Shown in pieces: positions 7,911 to 12,355 of a stretch of 12,355 bases of DNA. The notes under the pieces were generated by a model that worked only from the letters and a program-made list of their open reading frames with translations, did not search any database and was not told the DNA's origin. Within the stretch, counting starts at the first letter, position 1, and each line of letters opens with the position of its first letter. The translations under genes and the position numbers were made by a program. Source of the DNA: CAZONU01 sp965370045 (GTDB lineage Bacteria; Planctomycetota; SZUA-567; JAKLDR01); contig CBDUSI010000128.1 in assembly GCA_965370045.1 (NCBI GenBank), positions 1 to 12,355 on the forward strand, read 5' to 3'.

Positions 7911-8158
7911 CCCCCAGCGAGCCCCTGGCCAGCGACCGCCGGGCCGTTTTCTCTCGGATATCTTGAAAGCTCCCCCGCGCATTCCCTAGAAATCAGGTGA
8001 GTTAGCGGACATTCATCAGGGGCCCGCTTGCCGACCGGGTCGGAAGAGGCCAGCCGGCGTCGATTTTCGGAATTTGCGCGAACCGACGGGGTGACTCGTG
8101 CGTCTAAAGGGGCAGGAACGGGGAGCGCGCCAAGTCGCGAGGGAAGAAGGAGCAGATC
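7911..8158. other. Intergenic region after the flavoprotein gene
   Basis: These 248 bases hold no supported gene. A GC-rich stretch followed by TTTTCTC (about 7927-7957) sits after the flavoprotein stop, but I could pair only 4 bp, so I do not call a terminator. A small palindrome CCGAC-CGG-GTCGG lies at 8031-8043. The ECF-like promoter (8079-8106) and the Shine-Dalgarno AAGGAG of the next small gene lie at the right end. Confidence 0.5.
8079..8106 (+). promoter_or_regulatory. Candidate ECF-sigma-type promoter before the mini-protein
   Basis: CGAACC (8079-8084), 16 bases, then CGTCTA (8101-8106) resembles the GGAAC(C) - N16 - CGTC / GTCTAA pattern used by many ECF sigma factors. It matches better than any sigma-70 pair I could find in this gap. 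Transcription would start near 8112, about 47 bases before the mini-protein ATG. Motif match by eye only; in GC-rich DNA such pairs arise by chance. Confidence 0.35.
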
Positions 8159-8317
8159 ATGACCAGCCCAACCGCCAGGCTCAAGACCGTCAGCCGCGAG
8201 GAAGCAGAGAAGATAGCCGGGACCGGGCTCTCCCCGCTGACGCTCTGCCTGTGGTGTGCGGGGCTGGTGCTGGTGCCCACCGTGGCGCTGGCGGTAGTGC
8301 TCAGCATGATGTCCTGA
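8159..8317 (+). CDS. 52-aa hydrophobic mini-protein with leader-like N-terminus
   Basis: A short gene easy to miss. ATG at 8159 follows GAAGAAGGAG (8143-8152) at a normal distance, and TGA at 8315-8317 is followed by a strong hairpin. The N-terminal half is charged (R7, K9, R13, E14, E15, E17, K18). The segment SREEAEKIAGTG (12-23) resembles a double-glycine-type leader ending, the pattern (L/V)S-x-E-E-x-E-K-I-A-G-G, with GTG in place of GG. The second half (about 27-49) is one continuous hydrophobic segment with a CxxC (C30, C33) and a Pro, ending in SMMS. It may be either a single-pass membrane protein (N-in) or a precursor peptide for a bacteriocin/RiPP-like product. A C39-like peptidase lies about 640 bases away, but it is on the far side of a convergent gene and has no ABC transporter. 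Family not recognised. The good Shine-Dalgarno, promoter candidate and terminator make a real gene likely. Confidence 0.6.
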   Translation: MTSPTARLKTVSREEAEKIAGTGLSPLTLCLWCAGLVLVPTVALAVVLSMMS

Positions 8318-8343
8318 TTCCAGCGATCTCCCGAAAAATGAAA

Positions 8344-8375
8344 CGGCCGGCCCTGGTGGCCGGCCGCGCTCTTTT
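8344..8375. terminator. Bidirectional terminator between mini-protein and sigma gene
   Basis: A perfect 9-bp stem CGGCCGGCC / GGCCGGCCG (8344-8352 and 8358-8366) encloses a 5-base loop. On the plus strand it is followed by CGCTCTTTTC; on the minus strand by TTTCATTTTTC, which is the better U-run. It lies 27 bases after the mini-protein stop and 26 bases after the sigma gene stop, so it serves both convergent genes. Confidence 0.75.
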
Positions 8376-8391
8376 CCCGGCGGACTGTGAG

Positions 8392-8739
8392 CTATTCCAC
8401 CGCGGCAAACTGAGAGGTCTCGGTGAGAATCTTCTCCTCGAATACCTGATGAGCCAGCTCGCGTCGCTTCTGGCGGGCGGCCGCGCGCTGCGCCCGGCGG
8501 GCGACCTTGTACGCGGTGGTGTAGAGCCAGCCGGCCAGCGCTCCCCGGGATGCCAATCGCCCGGCCTTCCTGGCCAGCACCATGAAGACCGCATGTGCCG
8601 CCGCCTCCGCGGCGCTCGGGGTGCCCAGCATCCGCAGGCAGGTGGAGTAGACCATGCCCGCGTGGCGATCCACCAGTTTCGCAAAGGCCTCGTCCGAACC
8701 CGAGACGGCGAATCGGGCCAGGAGCTTGCGGTCGGTCAT
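8392..8739 (-). CDS. ECF-like sigma factor fragment with region 2 only
   Basis: A 115-aa protein. It aligns by eye with the region 2 part of ECF sigma factors: DEAFAKLVDRHAGMVYSTCLRML (16-38) is region 2.1-like, AVFMVLARKA (50-59) is region 2.2-like, and GALAGWLYTTAYKVARRA (66-83) matches the usual GSLAGWLY...A segment of regions 2.3/2.4. A basic helix (RRAQRAAARQKRRE, 81-94) follows, then a short tail. Region 4, which reads the -35 element, is absent; normal ECF factors have about 170-200 residues. No region 4 coding is visible downstream: the terminator starts 26 bases after the stop and the mini-protein occupies the other strand beyond it. The usual acidic D-A-E-D of region 2.2 reads S-A-A-E. 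Start ATG (8739) has GAGGAG 7 bases upstream. It may be half of a two-part sigma factor (as RsoA/SigO of Bacillus), a regulator that titrates core RNA polymerase, or a decayed gene. Confidence 0.8.
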   Translation of the reverse strand: MTDRKLLARFAVSGSDEAFAKLVDRHAGMVYSTCLRMLGTPSAAEAAAHAVFMVLARKAGRLASRGALAGWLYTTAYKVARRAQRAAARQKRRELAHQVFEEKILTETSQFAAVE

Positions 8740-8953
8740 CAGCTGTCTCCTCTTCGGGCCGACGCTAACGCTGCTCTTGGGAATACACCGCCAACGGCGC
8801 GAATGTCAGCGAAAAACCGGTCCGATTGCGTAGGCCACGAAGCGTAAGCGACGTGACAACAGGCATATCCGTGACCCCCCAGACTGCTCGCCGCGGTCTG
8901 TTTCCGCCGCCGGAGGAGACGTTGAGAAGGCGATCTGACAGGAGGTCCAAGCC
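8740..8953. other. Divergent intergenic region between sigma fragment and C39-like gene
   Basis: These 214 bases lie between two genes that start away from each other, so both promoters should be here. On the minus strand a weak pair, CTGACA (8809-8804) and TATTCC (8785-8780) with 18-base spacing, may drive the sigma gene. On the plus strand I found no convincing promoter. An imperfect dyad CAGAC / GTCTG (8880-8884 and 8896-8900) could be an operator. A minus-strand frame covering 8765-9217 is a shadow of the C39-like gene. Confidence 0.4.
8780..8809 (-). promoter_or_regulatory. Weak candidate promoter for the sigma fragment gene
   Basis: CTGACA (8809-8804) matches the -35 consensus 5/6. TATTCC (8785-8780) matches the -10 consensus only 3/6, with an 18-base spacer. 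The leader would be about 30-35 bases. It is a by-eye match and could easily be chance. Confidence 0.2.
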
Positions 8954-9577
8954 ATGCGAATGAAGCCCATACCGGTCGCCATGGCGGGTGCGGTGGTGCT
9001 GCTCACCGCCGCCGCCGCCTTCTGGCTGTACCGCACGGCGCAGGCCGCCCGGCCGGCGCCGGTCCGCGGCAGACGGCCGGTAGACCGCCAACTCATCGAC
9101 GTCCCGCTTTACAAACAATGGGACCCCATCTGGGCCGACGACCAGGTAGGCACGACCGGCGAGAAGATGGAGCAGATCGGCTGCCTGGTCTGTTGCGTGG
9201 CCATGGTCTTCAGCCACTACGACGTGGAGACCTCCCCCCAGGAACTGCTCGCCTACCTCAACCGCAACGCCGGCTTCACGGAGCGCGGCTGGCTAAAGTG
9301 GAAACCGGCCGCCGCCTACACCCGCGGCCGCGCGCGGCTGGACTACCGCGGCGACGCGGACCTCGCGCGCATCGACGAGGAGCTGGCCGCCGGCAATCCG
9401 GTGATAGTCAAGGTGCTGCTGCCGGGCGGCGTTTCCCACTGGGTGCTGGTGGTCGGCAGGGAGGGCCGCGAGTACCTGGTCAACGATCCGCTCGGCCCGG
9501 AAAAGGAACCGGTAAAGCTCTCGCGTTTCGGTAAGATGATCCACGCCATGCGCATCTTCAAGCAGGTGACCAGATAG
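8954..9577 (+). CDS. C39-like cysteine peptidase family protein, exported or membrane-anchored
   Basis: A 207-aa protein of the peptidase C39-like (C39_2) type. The N-terminus MRMK plus hydrophobic stretch 8-26 is a signal anchor or a signal peptide with a possible cleavage after AQA (29-31). The papain-like domain starts at DVPLYKQWDPIWADDQVG (49-66), the typical opening of the family. The nucleophile is expected at C77 in IGCLVCCVAMVF (C80 and C81 nearby; many relatives have GCGPTSxAM). The histidine is H162 in SHWVLVVG and the third residue N177 or D178 in YLVNDPLG. It lacks the ABC transporter and membrane domains of bacteriocin exporters, so it is probably an extracytoplasmic peptidase or a related papain-fold protein of unknown target. 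ATG at 8954 follows AGGAGG (8940-8945) with 8 bases between. Its TAG is directly followed by the GTG of the amidohydrolase gene. Confidence 0.88.
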   Translation: MRMKPIPVAMAGAVVLLTAAAAFWLYRTAQAARPAPVRGRRPVDRQLIDVPLYKQWDPIWADDQVGTTGEKMEQIGCLVCCVAMVFSHYDVETSPQELLAYLNRNAGFTERGWLKWKPAAAYTRGRARLDYRGDADLARIDEELAAGNPVIVKVLLPGGVSHWVLVVGREGREYLVNDPLGPEKEPVKLSRFGKMIHAMRIFKQVTR

Positions 9578-10573
9578 GTGGCCGAGACCCCCGAGGAAGC
9601 ACTGCCGCTGGTGGACGCCCACGTTCACCTGTGGGGCATCGGCGACTCCGACTCGGGCATCTGGGTCAGCCGGCGCTACCGCTACTCGCTCAAGTTCCTG
9701 GGCGGAGGCCTGTTGGCGGGCATGCACCGGCGCAAAGAGAGTTACGACACATACTTCCTCAAGCTTCTGCTGGCCGCCCTGCGCGACTCGCCCATCGACC
9801 GCGCCGTGGTCCAGGGCATGGCCGGCGTCTACGACGCCGACGGCCGGCTGGACCGCGCGCGCACCGCCATCCACATCCCCAACGAGTACGTCTACCGGGT
9901 CTGCCGTGAGCACCCCGAGCTGCTTCCCGCCGCCGCCATCAACCCCGCGCGCGCCGACTGGCAGGCGGAGCTGGAGCGCGCCGCGGAGGCCGGTGCGGTC
10001 TACGTCAAGCTCAACCCCTGCACCGGCGGCTTCGACCCGGCCGAAAAGCGCTGGCTGCCTCTTTACCGCAAGGTCCGCGAGCTGGGCCTGCCGCTGGTCT
10101 GCCACACCGGCCCGGAACACGCCCTGCCCAGCTGCGGCCACCACCTGGGCGACACCGCGCGCCTGGAGCTGCCCCTCTCCGAGGGCCTCACGGTGATCGC
10201 CGCCCACGCGGGCACCGGCAGGATCGCCGACGGCACCCGGCCCTTCGATGAGATGATCGGGCTCATGGAGCGCTTCGATAATCTCCTCGCGGACAGCTCG
10301 GCGGTGGCCCAGTGCATCCGCTGGCGCTGGCTCAAGCGCATCGCCGGGAACGACCTGGTGTGCTCGCGCCTGCTGCACGGCTCGGACTACCCCGTGCCGG
10401 TGACCACCCTGCCCTGGGGCGCGTTGGACGTCCGCACATGGTGGCGGCTGAGACGCATCAAGAGTCCCCTGGCCCGCGACCTGGCCGTTAAGGACGCCGC
10501 CGGCTGCGGGCGCGAGGCCGCCCGGCGCGCCGCGAGGGTCCTGGAAATCGGGCCCGTGCCTGAGACCTCCTAG
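9578..10573 (+). CDS. Metal-dependent amidohydrolase (Amidohydro_2 type)
   Basis: A TIM-barrel hydrolase of 331 aa in the Amidohydro_2 (aminocarboxymuconate-semialdehyde decarboxylase / 2-pyrone-dicarboxylate lactonase-like) group. Metal-site residues are all visible: DAHVHL with H15 and H17, H176 in VCHTGPE, H210 in AAHAG and D270 in HGSDYPVP. K144 in VYVKLNP fits the conserved strand before H176. Such enzymes act as hydrolases, lactonases or decarboxylases in the cytoplasm, and the substrate cannot be told from sequence. The start is GTG at 9578, immediately after the TAG of the C39-like gene, with AGGTG (9564-9568) nine bases upstream, so it is translationally coupled. A GTG at 9611 is less likely because it would begin at the first metal-binding strand. 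Residues 25-65 form a basic, aromatic insertion before the next barrel strand. The gene ends 3 bases from the convergent mnmA stop. Confidence 0.88.
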   Translation: MAETPEEALPLVDAHVHLWGIGDSDSGIWVSRRYRYSLKFLGGGLLAGMHRRKESYDTYFLKLLLAALRDSPIDRAVVQGMAGVYDADGRLDRARTAIHIPNEYVYRVCREHPELLPAAAINPARADWQAELERAAEAGAVYVKLNPCTGGFDPAEKRWLPLYRKVRELGLPLVCHTGPEHALPSCGHHLGDTARLELPLSEGLTVIAAHAGTGRIADGTRPFDEMIGLMERFDNLLADSSAVAQCIRWRWLKRIAGNDLVCSRLLHGSDYPVPVTTLPWGALDVRTWWRLRRIKSPLARDLAVKDAAGCGREAARRAARVLEIGPVPETS

Positions 10574-10576
10574 CCC

Positions 10577-11674
10577 CTATACATCAGCCCTCTCGATAAA
10601 CCCTCCGCCCAGGACTCTCTCCCCATCGTAAAAACAGGCCCACTGGCCCGGGGCCACGGCTCGCACCGGTTCATCAAAACGCACCTCGGCGCGGCCGTCC
10701 CCGAGAGGCGTAAGCATAGCCACGGTCTCTCCGCCACCGTGGCGCACCCGCACCGTACAGCGCAGCGGCGCGCCCGGCGGCGCCTTCGCGATCCAGTTGA
10801 CCTCGCCGGCGGTCAGCCCCCCGGCCCACAGCCCCTCGTCGGGACCGACCACCACGCTGCGCTCGGCGGCGAGTATTTTCTGCACGTAGAGCGGCTCGCC
10901 GGTGGCCACACCCAGGCCCCGGCGCTGGCCCACGGTGTAGCGCCCGATGCCGCGGTGCTCGCCGAGCTTCTTCCCGGCGGTGTCCAGCAGCGGCCCGGGT
11001 TCCAGGGCTTCCGGCGCGTAGCGCGCCAGGACCTTCTCGTAGTCGCCGTCGGGCGCGAAGCAGAACTCCTGGCTGGATCTCTTCTCGGCGAGCGCCAGGC
11101 CCAGCCCGGCGACAATCTGCCGAACCTCATCTTTCCCCATGTCGCCCACCGGCAGCAGCGCGCGCGCGAGCTGCGTTTGCGTCAGCGCCGCCAGGAAGTA
11201 GCTCTGGTCGCGTTCGCGGCTCCGGCCTCTCAAGAGCTGAAACTCGCCGTTCTCCTCCCGGACCCGCGCGTAGTGGCCGGTGGCTATCGCAACGCAGTCG
11301 GCCTTTTCAACGCGCTGGTAAAGCGCGCCGAACTTCACGAGCTTGTTGCAGCCCACGCAGGGGCTGGGCGTGCGCCCCGCGGCATAGGCCTTGCAGAAAG
11401 GCTCCAGGACCAGCCGGCGGAACTCCTCGCCGAGGTCCACCAGCACGTGGTCCATGCCCAGCTTGCCCGCGGCGCGGGCCGCGTCGGCGGCGTCGCGCGG
11501 AGAGCAGCAGGCGCCCGAGCCCGCGGCGACGCCGGCGAACTCGGCGCAGTCCCACATCTTGATGGTGACGCCCAGCGCCGACCGGCCGGAGCGGGCCAGC
11601 AGCGCGGCGGCGGCGGTGCTGTCCACCCCGCCGCTCATGGCCACGGCCACCGGTCCTGCTGCGCTCCCGCTCAC
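10577..11674 (-). CDS. mnmA: tRNA-specific 2-thiouridylase MnmA
   Basis: It catalyses sulfur insertion at C2 of wobble uridine 34 in tRNA-Lys, -Glu and -Gln in the cytoplasm, taking sulfur from a persulfide relay. The protein has 365 aa, the normal length. The PP-loop for ATP binding is SGGVDS (14-19). The two catalytic cysteines are C109 in PCVGCNK and C205 in SSQEFCF; a further Cys at 106 stands where the E. coli enzyme has Asp, as in homologues proposed to hold an iron-sulfur cluster. The GACCSPRDA segment (54-62) and TGHYARV (132-138) are also typical. The GTG at 11674 is chosen because AGGAGG lies 5 bases upstream and a TATAAT box lies just beyond (11699-11694); the open frame continues to 11749 but that extension would start upstream of the promoter. 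Transcription converges on the amidohydrolase gene with only 3 bases between stops and no visible terminator. Confidence 0.96.
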   Translation of the reverse strand: MSGSAAGPVAVAMSGGVDSTAAAALLARSGRSALGVTIKMWDCAEFAGVAAGSGACCSPRDAADAARAAGKLGMDHVLVDLGEEFRRLVLEPFCKAYAAGRTPSPCVGCNKLVKFGALYQRVEKADCVAIATGHYARVREENGEFQLLRGRSRERDQSYFLAALTQTQLARALLPVGDMGKDEVRQIVAGLGLALAEKRSSQEFCFAPDGDYEKVLARYAPEALEPGPLLDTAGKKLGEHRGIGRYTVGQRRGLGVATGEPLYVQKILAAERSVVVGPDEGLWAGGLTAGEVNWIAKAPPGAPLRCTVRVRHGGGETVAMLTPLGDGRAEVRFDEPVRAVAPGQWACFYDGERVLGGGFIERADV

Positions 11675-11693
11675 GGCTTCCTCCTGGCCGGCT

Positions 11694-11722
11694 ATTATAC
11701 ATGCTCCGAGCCTACCTAACCA
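11694..11722 (-). promoter_or_regulatory. Promoter of mnmA
   Basis: A perfect TATAAT (11699-11694) lies on the minus strand, 19 bases before the GTG start. The -35 is weak: TGGTTA (11722-11717) with a 17-base spacer, 3/6. A transcript starting near 11687 would have a leader of only about 13 bases, just enough for the AGGAGG ribosome binding site. This fixes the start codon choice. Confidence 0.6.
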
Positions 11723-11967
11723 CGGATGACACAGCGCGGAGGGACGCACCGCTCCGCAGGAGCGGGCCGGCCCGGAGCGGCGAGCGACTGTAAGCGAGCC
11801 GTCGCCAGGGATGGCGACTAAGCCCTGAGTCAGGGATGACGGATATGTTCACGGCGCCCGCCCTGGCCTATCCGTCCGCTCCCGGCTCCTATTTCTCCGT
11901 GCTTCAACCCTCGTGGTCCTTGGTGCTTCTTCGTGGTCCTTGGTGCTCCTTGGTGCCTTGGTGGTTA
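11717..11967. repeat. 251-base intergenic unit rich in palindromes and repeats
   Basis: No gene is supported here. The unit is bounded by a 7-base inverted repeat TAACCAC (11717-11723) / GTGGTTA (11961-11967). Inside are a 7-bp hairpin CCGCTCC-GCA-GGAGCGG (11749-11765), the palindrome GGGCCGGCCC (11764-11773), a 6-bp hairpin GTCGCC / GGCGAC (11801-11806, 11813-11818), the dyad CCCTGA-G-TCAGGG (11823-11835) and CAGGGATG twice 25 bases apart (11806, 11831). The right end is the tandem repeat at 11911-11963. It could be a small non-autonomous element or an intergenic repeat; no target-site duplication is visible. Confidence 0.5.
11911..11963. repeat. Short direct repeats (20-base unit and CCTTGGTG octamers)
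   Basis: A 20-base unit TCGTGGTCCTTGGTGCTTCT (11911-11930) is repeated at 11931-11950 with one change. The octamer CCTTGGTG occurs four times (11918, 11938, 11948, 11956). On the minus strand these read as a CACCAAGG repeat, a kind of sequence that, from memory, recurs between genes in many environmental high-GC genomes. It lies 3' of the unrecognised minus-strand gene and may be non-coding. Confidence 0.75.
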
Positions 11968-11968
11968 A

Positions 11969-12355
11969 TCAGTTAGGACTCGCCCGGGAGTTTGGGCCCC
12001 AGCCGTCGGGTGGCTCGGGGTCGCCGGTTTGCCAGGAGTCCGGCAGCGGCTTCACTCTTAGATCGCGCAGCTCTTCGTCATAGACGGCGTACCAGCGGCC
12101 CGAGATCATCTCCTCGGGTGGGGGCCAGGGAATATTGTCACGACCGGCGATGCGCTCAAAGTGCGTCGCGCGCCAGTGCCCGTACCACATGAACTCCACC
12201 CCGGGCTTGTCTCCCTGAACGAGCTCGCGTATATACTCGTCGGCCTCCGCGCCGGTCTTCTCCCAGGACTCGCTGGAGACTCCCGGCCGGTCGAAAGCGA
12301 CTATCCGCTCGGATGGGCCCTCTCTGCCAATGCTCTTGCTGTTCTCGTGGATGGA
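11969..12355 (-). CDS. Unrecognised protein, C-terminal part (5' end outside window)
   Basis: The frame is open from the window edge to TGA at 11971-11969, giving at least 128 residues. I translated it to the edge without meeting a stop, so the GTG at 12199 is internal and not the likely start. The visible part is rich in Trp, Pro, Glu and Arg, with RIVAFDRPG, EFMWYGHWRATHFERI, NIPWPPPEEMISGRWYAVYDEELRDLRV and a Pro/Asp-rich tail. No signal peptide, membrane segment or catalytic motif that I know is visible. The amino-acid mix (aromatic, no low complexity) looks like a real globular protein rather than a shadow frame. Function unknown. Confidence 0.6.
   Translation of the reverse strand, partial: SIHENSKSIGREGPSERIVAFDRPGVSSESWEKTGAEADEYIRELVQGDKPGVEFMWYGHWRATHFERIAGRDNIPWPPPEEMISGRWYAVYDEELRDLRVKPLPDSWQTGDPEPPDGWGPNSRASPN

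Noticed and set aside
7927..7957. A possible terminator after the flavoprotein gene (GC-rich stretch then TTTTCTC).
   Set aside because: Only a 4-bp GGCC pairing could be found, which is too weak to call.
4341..7982. A 1213-codon open frame on the minus strand opposite the TPR and flavoprotein genes.
   Set aside because: It is antisense to two well-supported genes with clear motifs and ribosome binding sites. Its product is low-complexity Gly/Ala/Leu/Arg sequence without motifs. High GC makes stops rare in such frames.
8301..8684. A second minus-strand frame that might encode the missing sigma region 4 by frameshift.
   Set aside because: It overlaps region 2 in a different frame and reads as a Trp/Arg/Pro-rich shadow. 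No helix-turn-helix pattern of region 4 is visible.
8098..8847. A 249-codon plus-strand frame across the sigma gene and the mini-protein.
   Set aside because: It overlaps the mini-protein in another frame and is antisense to the sigma fragment. It has no ribosome binding site and no motifs.
11911..11963. The repeats as a CRISPR array.
   Set aside because: The units are contiguous and lack unique spacers of constant length; the octamer spacing is irregular.

Overview
The window is high-GC chromosomal DNA from a Gram-negative-type bacterium. The envelope features pointing that way are a Wzz/BY-kinase fusion, a TPR lipoprotein and a signal-peptide or anchored C39-like protein. The style of the ECF sigma fragment and of the large TPR lipoprotein would fit Planctomycetota or another PVC-like lineage, but that placement is an impression from protein style and not a test. 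I see no tRNA, rRNA, CRISPR array, phage gene or transposase. The genes are densely packed, with strong Shine-Dalgarno sequences that often decide the start. Many long antisense frames are only GC-rich shadows.

Left part (1-2121, minus strand): one gene for a polysaccharide co-polymerase fused to a bacterial tyrosine kinase (exopolysaccharide export control), with a hairpin terminator just after it. A 357-base intergenic region carries its likely promoter and a GC-rich leader hairpin.

Centre left (2479-7910, plus strand): a tight three-gene operon. It encodes a zinc-dependent MDR dehydrogenase, a large TPR lipoprotein (ATGA overlap) and an SdhA/FrdA/NadB-type flavoprotein (3-base gap). The flavoprotein keeps the FAD fold but appears to have lost the flavinylation His and two of the dicarboxylate active-site residues, so its substrate is probably not succinate, fumarate or aspartate.

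Centre (7911-9577): an unusual accessory patch. It holds a 52-codon hydrophobic mini-protein whose N-terminal half resembles a double-glycine leader, preceded by an ECF-like promoter. A shared bidirectional terminator separates it from a convergent sigma factor gene of only 115 residues that has region 2 and no region 4. Divergent to that is a membrane-anchored or exported C39-like cysteine peptidase, followed with no gap by a metal-dependent amidohydrolase. The mini-protein, region-2-only sigma and C39-like protein side by side are the best candidate for something undescribed, although a functional link is inference.

Right part (10577-12355): mnmA (tRNA 2-thiouridylase) on the minus strand, ending 3 bases from the amidohydrolase stop and driven by a perfect TATAAT box with a very short leader. 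Next comes a 251-base intergenic unit rich in palindromes and short direct repeats, bounded by a 7-base inverted repeat. The last gene is unrecognised, on the minus strand, and its 5' end lies beyond the window.
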